The notes: a model not told the origin generated them from the letters alone. 24,396 bases of DNA from an uncultured Pseudomonadota bacterium (GCA_902495305.1 CABUWG010000026.1:1-24396), one strand, 5' to 3'; shown: positions 15,561 through 23,346, numbered from the stretch's first letter. Numbers and translations: made by a program.

Positions 15561-15637
15561 TGGTCGGGATGACTGGATTTGAACCAGCGGCCCCTTGCAC
15601 CCCATGCAAATGCGCTACCAGGCTGCGCTACATCCCG
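15561..15637 (-). tRNA. tRNA-Pro (anticodon GGG), CCA encoded
   Basis: The minus strand gives a full 77-nt cloverleaf: acceptor CGGGATG/CATCCCG, D arm GCGC...GCGC with the loop AGCCTGGTA, anticodon stem TTTGC/GCAAG with loop ATGGGGT, and T stem GCTGG/CCAGT around TTCAAAT. Loop positions 3-5 give GGG, which reads CCC and CCU. The encoded CCA lies at 15561-15563. Both a 3' fragment (15390-15408) and a 5' fragment (15809-15862) of this gene are found nearby, making the locus a rearrangement hot spot. Confidence 0.95.
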
Positions 15638-15771
15638 AAAGTAAAAAATAATAATTAAAAAGCAAGCGGCCGCGACCCTTAAGTTCGCTTCGCTTACTCC
15701 GGTTTGGGTCACATCGCTTCGCAAACGTCATTAACATTCGTTTGCTCACCGGCTCCCCGTCACCTGAAATC

Positions 15772-15800
15772 CTAAAAATCCTCCCTCGGAGCATTTTTAG
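15772..15800. repeat. Palindromic hairpin
   Basis: CTAAAAAT (15772-15779) pairs with ATTTTTAG (15793-15800), then a single C/C mismatch, then CTCC/GGAG around a CTC triloop. It is embedded in the gene-free stretch 15638-16026, next to the tRNA-Pro 5' fragment, and looks like part of a mobile or decayed intergenic repeat. Confidence 0.6.
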
Positions 15801-15808
15801 CATCTCAG

Positions 15809-15862
15809 CCCCATGCAAATGCGCTGCCTTTCTGCCCGTGCGGCTCGCACCGCTACATCCCG
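15809..15862 (-). pseudogene. Broken 5' half of tRNA-Pro
   Basis: CCCCATGCAAATGCGCT (15809-15825) and GCTACATCCCG (to 15862) match the anticodon arm and the 5' acceptor/D stem of the intact tRNA-Pro. Between them the D loop is replaced by about 26 unrelated nt, and the whole 3' half is missing. It cannot make a tRNA. Confidence 0.75.
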
Positions 15863-16026
15863 AAAAGAACAATTATAAAATACTCTATACGGCTTTGGCA
15901 GAAAAAAAGCAAGCATTATTTTTAATTATAAAAAATCTTTTTTATTTATATGAAATATTGCACATATAAATAAAGAGTGTTACACTGAAAACAATTAAGT
16001 CCGTTAATTTGCAAGGAAAATCGTCT

Positions 16027-16668
16027 ATGCCATTTTTTATATCGGTTGGTCGTCATGAAGCCTATGAACGCAGCAACGCCAAATATCCGATTACGCCGTC
16101 GGGAATAGCAGATGCTTGGTTGAGCGGACCGATTCTCGAAGAACAATCTGCGCCGGTAGACGTGATATATACGTCACCGTTGCCCCGAGCCAAAGCAACG
16201 GCAGTCACACGCGGCATGTCAATCGGCTGCGGCAACATTATCGTCAAAAATGCTTTGCATGAAAATTCCGCTCCGCCGGAAGTCTGGAATCTTGTCAGAC
16301 AGATTATTTCTCAGGCTGAAGAACAGGGATACAAGCACCTTCATCTTGTCACGCACCAGCCGGTTGTTTCAATCCTCGGCGGTTCTTACTCGGCGTCAAC
16401 GGGAAGCATCTGCCTCCATAAAGGGGAAAACTTGAAAAACATCATGGATGGAAAAACCGAAATCTTAACGCTTGGTTCCGTAGCCGAACAGCTCTATGCC
16501 CTGCAGTTTGAAAACCCTGAGGCTTACGACCGCTTATCCGCGCGCTATGCCGGATTGACGGCTTTGGCGCAAGAATATGACGGCTCTTTTGAAAACCTGT
16601 TATCTGTTTATGCCGCTTCCGAGAGCCAAAGGCCGTCTGCACAAAGGTTTTCCGGCCGGTCACGTTAA
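16027..16668 (+). CDS. Histidine phosphatase family protein
   Basis: A 213-aa cytosolic protein of the phosphoglycerate-mutase/SixA-type superfamily. The catalytic R9-H10-E11 replaces the usual RHG, Arg54 lies in TSPLPRAKATA, Glu79 in LHENSAP is the probable acid, and His110 lies in LVTHQP. These four elements form the phosphate pocket, so activity on a phospho-substrate is likely, but which substrate is unknown. Glu after the catalytic His is found in some distant branches. I chose the ATG at 16027, which has AAGGA nine nt upstream (16013-16017), instead of the in-frame TTG at 16009, which precedes the SD. The C-terminal 20 residues are Ser/Arg-rich. It is monocistronic. Confidence 0.85.
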   Translation: MPFFISVGRHEAYERSNAKYPITPSGIADAWLSGPILEEQSAPVDVIYTSPLPRAKATAVTRGMSIGCGNIIVKNALHENSAPPEVWNLVRQIISQAEEQGYKHLHLVTHQPVVSILGGSYSASTGSICLHKGENLKNIMDGKTEILTLGSVAEQLYALQFENPEAYDRLSARYAGLTALAQEYDGSFENLLSVYAASESQRPSAQRFSGRSR

Positions 16669-16784
16669 TTTTGTTCTGCTAACTCTGCCATAAATTTATC
16701 TACATGATTTGTATTTTATTTGACATCAGGCTCTAAAGTTATAAATTATCACCACAAGTTAAATTATTTATAATCTTATTATAT

Positions 16785-17309
16785 ATGAAAATACAAATAG
16801 AGCTTAAGGACATAGTTGGCTTACCGGAATTGTTGTCAGTAGATGACAGCGGCGAAGCTTATAAGAAAAGGGTTTTTTCCATCATTATTCGCGAACAGAC
16901 CTTGTCTCTTGGCGAAAGTCATGTAAATAACGCCCTTAACATCAGCAACAGTTTTAATCCGATACTGGGAAACTGCCGTTTGGATAAAGAACCGCTGATA
17001 AACTGGAAGCATCTGATAAAGTCTTTAATCTGCTGCGATTATCATAATCCGACGATTAGAAAGCAGATTCAGACAGTGCTCTGCCGGATGGAAAAGGTTG
17101 AAAGGCTCAATGAGCTGATATCGGGTCTCGGATATCTCAGGCTTCAGGACTGGCGGCGCCGCTCGGCACTACGGCGCAAAAGGCGGAAGATGTTGCAGCA
17201 GAAGGTGGATTTTGATGTTTTTGTCGCAATGGCCATCATGGTTTACGAGCAAAAAAATCTGGGAACCGGAATGGAGTTTTTGCAGGAACTGTGTATTTCT
17301 TATGCTTAA
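16785..17309 (+). CDS. Unknown basic protein, 174 aa
   Basis: I do not recognise this protein. It is soluble and mostly helical. A highly basic segment WRRRSALRRKRRKMLQQK (about 122-139) could bind nucleic acid. The N-terminal 40 residues look like a beta-alpha unit, and three Cys (84, 85 and 100) lie in the middle helices. A TTGACA box at 16720 precedes it, but no well-spaced -10 is seen. The gene ends in a 16-bp perfect terminator stem and is convergent with the RHH gene. Composition is similar to its neighbours. Confidence 0.7.
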   Translation: MKIQIELKDIVGLPELLSVDDSGEAYKKRVFSIIIREQTLSLGESHVNNALNISNSFNPILGNCRLDKEPLINWKHLIKSLICCDYHNPTIRKQIQTVLCRMEKVERLNELISGLGYLRLQDWRRRSALRRKRRKMLQQKVDFDVFVAMAIMVYEQKNLGTGMEFLQELCISYA

Positions 17310-17345
17310 ATAAAAACCCTGACATTTTAGTCAGGGTTTTTATTT
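17308..17345. terminator. Bidirectional terminator, 16-bp stem
   Basis: AAATAAAAACCCTGAC (17308-17323) pairs perfectly with GTCAGGGTTTTTATTT (17330-17345) around a 6-nt loop. It overlaps the stops of the two convergent genes and ends both. Confidence 0.95.
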
Positions 17346-17652
17346 AGTCATTAATTGCTTTTTGAATATTCCTGCGCAGCGAAGCCAGATTGTCATCGGC
17401 ACAGTGCTTTGCCACATAATGTCCTTCGGGCGTGGCAGCCTCACGAAAATACTCAATAATAAATAGTCTGGCAGAATACGTCAGCCCCAAAGAATTGTGC
17501 TTTCCGCTTTCTATCAGGCTCAATAAGTCATTTTTTGTAATTTTTTCAATATCACAAACTTCTTCCAAGGCTTCCCATTCTTTATGACACAAACGGATGC
17601 TTGTTCTTCTGTCGTTGATCATTACAACTTTATTAATAAGTTTAGTCATCAT
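17344..17652 (-). CDS. Ribbon-helix-helix domain protein (RHH_4-like)
   Basis: A 102-aa protein with a ribbon-helix-helix-type fold of the RHH_4 kind: strand DRRTSIRLCHKEWEALEEVC (14-33), then KITKNDLLSLIES and a conserved-looking LTYSARLFIIEYFREA (58-73). Such proteins bind DNA as dimers and are common in Alphaproteobacteria, where their targets are mostly unknown. Two adjacent ATG codons begin it at 17652 and 17649; the GAAAGAG directly before fits the second better. A third ATG at 17622 would start just before the domain. It has no toxin-like partner beside it, so an antitoxin role is not supported. The 17653-17986 stretch upstream is very AT-rich and holds no gene I can support. Confidence 0.8.
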   Translation of the reverse strand: MMTKLINKVVMINDRRTSIRLCHKEWEALEEVCDIEKITKNDLLSLIESGKHNSLGLTYSARLFIIEYFREAATPEGHYVAKHCADDNLASLRRNIQKAIND

Positions 17653-17986
17653 CTCTTTCGTACCATTATCGTTTTTATTATAATACTTTCACAATACACA
17701 AACAAAAAGGAAAATACAATTTAAAAAAGAAAAATATGGATAATAAAAAGCTGGGTTGCACAAAATATAGTTGCTATCTTTAATCATATCGCTAATTCGT
17801 TGAATTTCAAAATTTTATTTAAACAAATCTCAACTTTAAAACATATAAAGATGCATATATAGTACTTATGCTTTTATAAAATTGCAATCATAAAATAGTA
17901 TGTTTTTTAAAATTCAGACATTTATACTGTTTTTTCAAGCAAAACAGGTATTGAAAACCGGAGGCAATTAATAATTTTTAAAAAAG

Positions 17987-18015
17987 AAACAGCCTGCAAA
18001 AGAAGCAGACTGTTT
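17987..18015 (-). terminator. Terminator of the Hsp20 gene
   Basis: AAACAGCCTGC/GCAGACTGTTT (17987-17997 with 18005-18015) form a stem with one mismatch. On the minus strand a T-rich tract follows. It lies just past the Hsp20 stop. Confidence 0.75.
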
Positions 18016-18019
18016 GTGG

Positions 18020-18511
18020 TTATTTGGAAGTTTTTGATTTTTTGACACTGATCTTCTTTACTTTCTGCTGCTCAATGTTTGATTTCGGAAGAACAATCCG
18101 CAGCAGCCCGTCATTATATTCCGCGTCTGCCTTGTTATAATCCAAATCCCATGGCAGCGGGATCGTCCGTTTGACCATACCGTATGAAATCTCGGAAAAA
18201 TAGTGGTCTTTGTCCTGAGAAGAATTCTCGTCTTTCTTTTCGGCGCTGATTGTCAGATATCCGTCAGAAGAAATCTGCAGGTCAATGTCTTTTTCGGCCA
18301 CGCCGGGGATTTCGGCCGTCACGGTGACGTTAGACTTATTTTCGGCAACTTCGATTTTGGGCTCCAGACTGACACTGTCGTTAAACCTCGGAAAATCGAC
18401 CATATGCCACAAGTGCGACATCAGATTGCGCAGGTCGCTGCCGCCCGATGCGGCATGAATCGGCACATCATAACCTGATGTTTTATCGTTGGTTGTCAGA
18501 GAATTTTTCAT
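18020..18511 (-). CDS. Small heat-shock protein, Hsp20/alpha-crystallin family
   Basis: A 163-aa holdase chaperone that binds unfolding proteins without ATP. The alpha-crystallin domain covers about 50-143. It contains the strands KIEVAENKSNVTVTAEIPGV and YLTISAEKK, and the family signature GLLRIVLPK (135-143). The flexible N-terminal arm (1-45) includes a short LMSHLWHMVDFPRF helix. A final tail rich in Lys follows; no classic I-x-I is seen, though ISV and NIE occur there. The SD GGAGG is strong. A CTTGAAA at 18586-18592 upstream resembles the -35 of heat-shock (RpoH) promoters, but a convincing -10 is not seen. The DUF3175 gene lies 94 nt upstream on the same strand. Confidence 0.93.
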   Translation of the reverse strand: MKNSLTTNDKTSGYDVPIHAASGGSDLRNLMSHLWHMVDFPRFNDSVSLEPKIEVAENKSNVTVTAEIPGVAEKDIDLQISSDGYLTISAEKKDENSSQDKDHYFSEISYGMVKRTIPLPWDLDYNKADAEYNDGLLRIVLPKSNIEQQKVKKISVKKSKTSK

Positions 18512-18605
18512 TTTTCCTCCGTTTAAAATGATTAAAAAATGTATTAGTGGTTTAGCAATAATCTATCTAACGTCAAAACAAAGTTTTTCAAGTTATAGAA
18601 AAAGG

Positions 18606-18851
18606 CTAGTGCCATTTTGAAGAGATAATCTCTTCCAGCTTTTTCTTGGCCAGCTCCAGTTGTTCAAGATTGCTGACCTTTTTGCCGGCACGGTTCATAT
18701 AAAATAACAGACGATGCAGTGCCAGACTGGGATTGTTGTTGGCGCTTCTCATCAGGGTTTTGACAATCACGCCGGCCGGCTGGGTAAAGGTTCCGACAGG
18801 CGGATGATAATGGGTGTGGATTTCTTCGGACCAGTGTTCGTTTTTTTCCAT
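18606..18851 (-). CDS. DUF3175 family small protein
   Basis: An 81-aa soluble protein. The pattern W-S-E (7-9), GTFTQPAGVIVKTLMRSA (20-37), LLFYMNRAGK (48-57) and LELAKKKLEEII (65-76) matches the DUF3175 family as I know it; its function is undetermined. A stretch HTHYHPP near the N terminus is unusual and could bind metal. It is on the same strand as Hsp20, 94 nt upstream, so joint expression under stress is possible. The call rests on pattern memory rather than a profile search. Confidence 0.7.
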   Translation of the reverse strand: MEKNEHWSEEIHTHYHPPVGTFTQPAGVIVKTLMRSANNNPSLALHRLLFYMNRAGKKVSNLEQLELAKKKLEEIISSKWH

Positions 18852-19035
18852 ATTGCTTCTCCTTTGCTGTTATACAACGGATATAAGGGCAAATTCTGCC
18901 AAGACAATAAAATTTTTTATCTATCACGGCCGCAGAATAAAAGAGACGATTTTTTGCCCTTTCAGGGTAGACAATCAAAAATCAATAATTATATAAGCGG
19001 CCGCAGCCGCAGAAATTTTGGAGGGGGAACAGAAC

Positions 19036-20085
19036 GTGGAAGCCACAGACAATCATATCATCAGATACCAAAACGGAGAAGATGTCCTGCAGCACCTGAC
19101 ATATCCGCTGGTCAATACGATGATTATCGCCAATCACCTGAAAAAACGCCACCTCCAGATATATCCGGATTCGTATAACAGCCGGCTGGAACTGAATTTT
19201 GCCGAAATCAAAAAGCTGACGATATGTGAAAACTGCAGCCTGACCGTCGATTTGCGTGACAATCCGTATATTAAGGAAATTGTGATAAAAGACGGCTTTT
19301 CCGGCAGCATCAATTTGTCACGCAGCAGCGTCCGGAAAATATCGGTCGGTACCAACTGCCGCTGCGATCTGACCTTAGAAAACAGCCTGAACTGTTTTGA
19401 GTTCAGCGCCGGAGACGTTTTTAGCGGCCATGTCCGCATCAAAGATTCCTGCTTTCATAAATTAAGCGTCGGCTATTATTGCTATGCCGACATCAGTCTG
19501 ACCAAAATCCGCGGCCGTAAAAAAATAAATATCGGAGATTCTTTTCGCGGAATGCTGAAAATGAGCGGCCTGTCCGTCCCTCGGCTGAATATCGGACATG
19601 ACTGCCGCGGCAGTATCATTCAGCAAAGCCAGAATGAGGCAGAACATACAAAACGCCTGCACATCAAAGACGATTTTGCCGGAACGCTGGATTTGAGCAA
19701 TGACGGGCAGACCGAGAAAATAGAGGTCGGCAGCTTTGCTTCCGGAACTTTTAACTTGTTAAACTGCCGCGGTCTGAAGTTCATAAAATTTGAAGACGCG
19801 TTCAGCGGCGTGGCGGATCTGAGCGAGTCCGACGTCGAATATGTCAGAGCCGGCAGCGGCTGCCGTGGCAGAATAGTCGTGCTGAATTGTCCGCGCCTGA
19901 CATTGCTGGAACTTCCGCTCAATAAAAAAGGCGATATCACGGCAGAAAGAAATCCGCTGCGGATTGAACTTGTCCGCGGCCGCCTTTCTTATCGCTTTCA
20001 TGAAAGAGGGCTCCCGCGCAGCTACTTTACGCCGTTTTACGTCGTCTGGCTCCGGCAGCTCGGCCGCAGTCTGCGCCGCCTTTAA
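19036..20085 (+). CDS. Repeat protein with alternating Cys/Phe 20-21-residue units
   Basis: A 349-aa soluble protein of no family I recognise. From about residue 52 to 305 it consists of about 12 units of 20-21 residues, each with two short hydrophobic strands around a turn: x-I-x-I-G-x-x-(C/F)-x-G-x-(I/L)-x-L. At the turn the key residue alternates: C67, F88, C108, F129, C149, F170, C190, F214, A235, F256, C276, K297. This is a 41-residue dyad repeat and predicts a beta-solenoid or LRR-like fold. The C-terminal 45 residues are basic (RQLGRSLRRL). There is no signal peptide. I chose GTG at 19036, because GGAGGGGG lies 8 nt before it; the TTG at 19018 overlaps that SD. GC content is higher than in many neighbours. 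Function unknown. Confidence 0.75.
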   Translation: MEATDNHIIRYQNGEDVLQHLTYPLVNTMIIANHLKKRHLQIYPDSYNSRLELNFAEIKKLTICENCSLTVDLRDNPYIKEIVIKDGFSGSINLSRSSVRKISVGTNCRCDLTLENSLNCFEFSAGDVFSGHVRIKDSCFHKLSVGYYCYADISLTKIRGRKKINIGDSFRGMLKMSGLSVPRLNIGHDCRGSIIQQSQNEAEHTKRLHIKDDFAGTLDLSNDGQTEKIEVGSFASGTFNLLNCRGLKFIKFEDAFSGVADLSESDVEYVRAGSGCRGRIVVLNCPRLTLLELPLNKKGDITAERNPLRIELVRGRLSYRFHERGLPRSYFTPFYVVWLRQLGRSLRRL

Positions 20086-20163
20086 AAAACTGAAATGTCA
20101 AGCAAAAAATCTGCATAAATTGCAGAAAAAAATACATTTTCCGGCTTTCTGACTATTTAAATA

Positions 20164-20181
20164 ATGTTACGGTTATGTTAC
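20164..20181 (+). promoter_or_regulatory. Direct repeat ATGTTAC x2, 11 nt apart
   Basis: ATGTTAC occurs at 20164-20170 and 20175-20181, so the copies start 11 nt apart, one helical turn. They overlap a possible -10 TACAAT (20179-20184) 41 nt before the next gene. This would suit an operator, but a good -35 is not visible. Confidence 0.3.
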
Positions 20182-20224
20182 AATAAGAACATAAAGACCG
20201 ATATTATTAAGAGGAGGCCCAGTC

Positions 20225-20689
20225 ATGAAGGGGATGCATTTTAAGACCATTGGCCGCAGATTAGTGGAAAATGTTTCCAAAGCCAAAGATAAAAAAGAAT
20301 TATTGTCGGCATTAAAAGATGCCTGCTGCAAAACGTCCACGCCGGAAAAAGTTGAAAAAGAACTCGGAAGAATGGATTTTCCAAGCGGAAAAGAAGTGGC
20401 AAAACTCAAAGCGACCATGGCGCGGGTCCGCATTAACAACGCCGAAGCAAAATTTCAAAAAACTTTGGCCGCCGCCAAAAAGCCGGAACAGGTCAAAAAA
20501 CTCCTTCATAAATATCTGCAAAGCGAAAAAATGTTTTCCAAAGCGCAGGATTACGCCATCATCGGCATGGATGCCTATCTCGAAAAAGGTTTTGGCACGG
20601 CGGATGACTTTAAGAAAGACGTCAAAAAAACTTTTGCTCCTGAAATGACAATGCAGCAACATCGCCAACGTCAGGAAACTTACGCCTAA
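20225..20689 (+). CDS. Unknown Lys-rich helical protein, 154 aa
   Basis: I do not recognise this protein. It is soluble, almost wholly alpha-helical and rich in Lys and Ala (KFQKTLAAAKKPEQVKKLLHKYL). Two Cys are adjacent at 34-35. There is no signal peptide, membrane segment or catalytic motif. The two parts KKELLSALKDAC...TSTPEKVEKEL and NAEAKFQKTLAAAKKPEQVKKLL look like an internal repeat of about 50 residues. The SD GAGGAGG is strong. It is followed by a terminator shared with the convergent EamA gene. The reading frame has ordinary codon use. Confidence 0.7.
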   Translation: MKGMHFKTIGRRLVENVSKAKDKKELLSALKDACCKTSTPEKVEKELGRMDFPSGKEVAKLKATMARVRINNAEAKFQKTLAAAKKPEQVKKLLHKYLQSEKMFSKAQDYAIIGMDAYLEKGFGTADDFKKDVKKTFAPEMTMQQHRQRQETYA

Positions 20690-20704
20690 ACCCGTGTGTG
20701 GCAG

Positions 20705-20742
20705 ACAGCTCCGCATTTTTTTCAATGCGGGGCTGTTTTTTT
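20705..20742. terminator. Terminator after the 154-aa gene
   Basis: ACAGCTCCGCAT/ATGCGGGGCTGT (20705-20716 with 20725-20736) with one G-U pair, followed by seven Ts. It also lies at the stop of the convergent EamA gene. Confidence 0.9.
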
Positions 20743-21643
20743 ATTTGCCGGAAGAGGGCTCGGATCTTTTCTGCATGCTGACCAGAGCAATGCCGCCGAT
20801 AACCAGAATACCGCCGTAAACCTCTGCCGCATTAATCTGTTCGCCCAGCATGTAATAAGCCTCTATGCCGCTGAAGATTGGTAGCAGATAATAGATTATG
20901 CCGGTTTTGACATTGCCGATTTTGTTCAGCGCCGTGTTCCAGGCCAGATAAGACAGAACGGAGTTGAACAAACCGAGGTAAAGCATAACCTCAATCGCTT
21001 CCATATTCAGCTCAAACAGTCTGGTCTCGGAAACCGTAAGAGTCAGAACCGGCGCAATAATAACCACGCCGACAATGGCAGTTGCCGCCAGCATGACCGT
21101 CTGCGATATTTGTTCCGGCCGTTTGCTTTGCAAAAGCGAATAGACGGCAAAGCAAAAAGTGTTGACCAGCATCCAAAAGTCACCGCTGACAAAATCAAAC
21201 TGCGTTATCTGTGTGAGGTCGCCGTTAAGAATAATGACAATCACGCCAAAAACGGCAATAGCCAGTCCGGCGATTTGCTTGCCTGAAATCGGCGTTTTTA
21301 AAAAAATGCGGGAAAGAATAACCAGAAAAATCGGCCCTGTCACGTCCAGCAGCCCCATGTCAACGGCAGAGGCAGTCCGACCGGCATAATAAATCAGCGT
21401 ATTGTCCAAAACAATCCCTGTCAGAGCCAGCCAGAGAACCAACTGCCAGTTTGTGAGCAGCAGGCCGAAGTTTTCTCTCAGGCCTTTCCATGCGGCAATC
21501 CCCAGAATAACGGCAGCGACAACCCATCGCCCGAACGCAATTTCCCACGGCGTGAGCGTTTCGGCAAAGTAGCTGGCAATGATAATGTTAAAGCTCCAAA
21601 AAAAAGTTGCGGCAAGCGCATAAAAATATCCGGAATTAATCAT
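20741..21643 (-). CDS. EamA-family (drug/metabolite) transporter
   Basis: A 300-aa inner-membrane protein with about ten transmembrane helices in two EamA halves (about 7-138 and 153-290). Typical features are the start YFYALAATFFWSFNIIIASY, the PWEIAFGRWVVAAVIL of TM2 and the glycine-rich GKQIAGLAIAVFGVIVIIL near TM5. The C-terminal tail is short and basic. DMT transporters of this group move small metabolites, often amino acids or nucleotide-derived compounds. It lies 56 nt downstream of the MTA/SAH deaminase gene on the same strand, so a purine- or methionine-cycle product is a reasonable but unproven cargo. Confidence 0.9.
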   Translation of the reverse strand: MINSGYFYALAATFFWSFNIIIASYFAETLTPWEIAFGRWVVAAVILGIAAWKGLRENFGLLLTNWQLVLWLALTGIVLDNTLIYYAGRTASAVDMGLLDVTGPIFLVILSRIFLKTPISGKQIAGLAIAVFGVIVIILNGDLTQITQFDFVSGDFWMLVNTFCFAVYSLLQSKRPEQISQTVMLAATAIVGVVIIAPVLTLTVSETRLFELNMEAIEVMLYLGLFNSVLSYLAWNTALNKIGNVKTGIIYYLLPIFSGIEAYYMLGEQINAAEVYGGILVIGGIALVSMQKRSEPSSGK

Positions 21644-21699
21644 CTTTTTCTCCTGTTTTTTCGCAGAAGATATAAGCGGTTAATTCCGGAATTAAAGAG

Positions 21700-22956
21700 C
21701 TAAGACAATTGGGCGGCAATTTTTCGGGCTTGACTGATAATCTCGGCCTCGCCGTCAATTTTTTTGTTAAGCATCAAAATCCGGCCGTTGCATAAAACGG
21801 TGTCAATGACTGAACTGTCGGCGGAATAAACCATGTTTGAAATCAGGTTATAATTCGGAACCAGCAGCGTGTTGTTCAAATCAACCAAAAGGCAGTCGGC
21901 AAGTTTTCCTTCGGCAATAATGCCGGCATCAATGCCAAGTGCCTCGGCGCCGTTGCGCGTTGCTGCCCGAAAAACCTGTTCTGCCGTTGCCGCGGTCGGA
22001 TCGCCGGATTGCAGCTTTGCCGACAAGGCCGCCAGCTTCATCTCATCAAGCATGCTGACATTGTTGTTTGAGGCGCTGCCGTCTGTGCCGAGCGTAATAA
22101 AAGTGCCTTTGTCCCAAAGTTTTTTGAACATAAATGCGCCGGAACATAATTTGAGATTAGACGCCGGATTGGTGCAAAGTTTAACGCCGTGCTTCAGGAT
22201 AATGTCAATATCAATATCGTTGAGATGAACGGCATGCGCCAAAATCGTGCGCGGCGATAGGGCGCCGAGTTTTTCCAGATACTCAATCGGTGAACACCCG
22301 TGCGCCGCAATACAGTCATCAACTTCTTTTTGTGTTTCGCAGGCGTGAATATGCAAAAACATATTGTTTTGTTGCGCTGTCTGAACGGCAAAACGGATAA
22401 GCTCTTCCGAAGTCGTATAAACGGCATGCACCGCCATCACTTTGGCAATGCGCTCGGGACAGGGGTTTTCTAATGCCAGAAACTTGGCCGTATCGGCTAT
22501 TTTGGCGGCGGTTTTTTCTTGTTCGAACAAATCCATTTGCACAAAAGAAACGGCGGCCCGCAGCCCCATGTCGCAAACGGCCTGCATAATGGCTTTTTGC
22601 TCAAAATACATATCGGAAAAAGCAACCGTGCCGGAGCGTATCATCTCCAGCATGGCAAGTTTTGTGCCCCAATAAATAATCTCGTCGTCAAATTTGGCTT
22701 CACGCGGCCAGATATCTTCCGACAGCCAGTGAAAAAGCGCCTTGTCGTCGCCCAAACCGCGTAAAAGGCTCATGGCCGCATGCGTGTGCAAATTATAAAA
22801 CGCCGGCAATATGGCTTTGTCCGTGCCGTCAATCACCGTACCGGCAGATTCGGCAGACAGCGAAAACGCCGGCGCGATTTTGGCAAAACGGCCTTTGTCA
22901 ATCAAAACATCAACGTTTTTTTTCTCATGCAAAACGTTTTTGATTAAAATAGTCAT
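21700..22956 (-). CDS. mtaD: 5-methylthioadenosine/S-adenosylhomocysteine deaminase (amidohydrolase)
   Basis: A 418-aa metal-dependent amidohydrolase that removes the amino group from the adenine of MTA, SAH or adenosine. Metal ligands are H57 and H59 (NLHTHAAM), H204 (HIHACET) and D292 (LGTDGSASNN). E207 is the proton shuttle and H241 (LAHAVHL) helps. The spacing matches the MtaD branch; related ATZ/TRZ chlorohydrolases and guanine deaminases are less likely because of the LRGLGDD and HIHACET forms. It clears inhibitory products of SAM metabolism. The gene lies 24 nt after the EF-hand gene and 56 nt before the EamA gene on the same strand, so they probably form one operon. No strong SD is visible. 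Confidence 0.88.
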   Translation of the reverse strand: MTILIKNVLHEKKNVDVLIDKGRFAKIAPAFSLSAESAGTVIDGTDKAILPAFYNLHTHAAMSLLRGLGDDKALFHWLSEDIWPREAKFDDEIIYWGTKLAMLEMIRSGTVAFSDMYFEQKAIMQAVCDMGLRAAVSFVQMDLFEQEKTAAKIADTAKFLALENPCPERIAKVMAVHAVYTTSEELIRFAVQTAQQNNMFLHIHACETQKEVDDCIAAHGCSPIEYLEKLGALSPRTILAHAVHLNDIDIDIILKHGVKLCTNPASNLKLCSGAFMFKKLWDKGTFITLGTDGSASNNNVSMLDEMKLAALSAKLQSGDPTAATAEQVFRAATRNGAEALGIDAGIIAEGKLADCLLVDLNNTLLVPNYNLISNMVYSADSSVIDTVLCNGRILMLNKKIDGEAEIISQARKIAAQLS

Positions 22957-22980
22957 GATAAGTCCGATAAAAGAAAGAGG

Positions 22981-23346
22981 TTATTTTTGCTGTTGTTCCT
23001 GCATCATTTTCAAAAACTTGCCCATTTGGCCGGTTGCTTTGTTGACAAACTCGTTATATTCTTCCTTAGAGATTTTTCCGTCTTTGTTGGTGTCAAGCTG
23101 AGAAAAAGATTCGCCGGATTTCTTGCGGGTTTCTTCAATCATGTAATCAATGTATTCTTCCTGCGAGATATTGCCGTCTTTGTTCTTGTCCAGCTTGTTA
23201 AATTCTTCATCGCTGATTTCCTGAAGTTTGGCCTGCAACTGGGCAAAGTCAAGCTGCTGCGACGTAACCTTGGTTGAAACGTCGGCATGAGCCAAAGCCG
23301 GAATCATTGCCAAACCGCAAAGCAGGGTATATTTAATTTTGTTCAT
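22981..23346 (-). CDS. Periplasmic EF-hand calcium-binding protein
   Basis: A 121-aa exported protein. The signal peptide MNKIKYTLLCGLAMIPALAHA is followed by a cleavage site before DVS. Two canonical EF-hand loops lie at D53-x-N55-x-D57-G-N-I-S-Q-E-E64 and D85-x-N87-x-D89-G-K-I-S-K-E-E96, each with Asp1, Asp5, Gly6 and Glu12. They form a calmodulin-like pair that should bind Ca2+ in the periplasm. A Gln/Met-rich tail follows. I chose the ATG at 23346 (SD GGAGAAG) over the in-frame ATG at 23382, because the former yields a proper signal. It is the first gene of the run with mtaD and the EamA gene. Its partner protein is unknown. Confidence 0.9.
   Translation of the reverse strand: MNKIKYTLLCGLAMIPALAHADVSTKVTSQQLDFAQLQAKLQEISDEEFNKLDKNKDGNISQEEYIDYMIEETRKKSGESFSQLDTNKDGKISKEEYNEFVNKATGQMGKFLKMMQEQQQK

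Noticed and set aside
15615..15872. 85-aa minus-strand ORF over tRNA-Pro and its broken copy
   Set aside because: It covers a tRNA gene and tRNA-derived repeats and has no protein-like pattern.
17344..17652. RHH protein as antitoxin of a toxin-antitoxin pair
   Set aside because: No small co-directional toxin-like gene adjoins it; the upstream 330 nt hold no supported ORF and the downstream gene is convergent.
20312..20725. 137-aa minus-strand ORF
   Set aside because: Antisense to the 154-aa gene, rich in Phe as expected for the complement of Lys codons.
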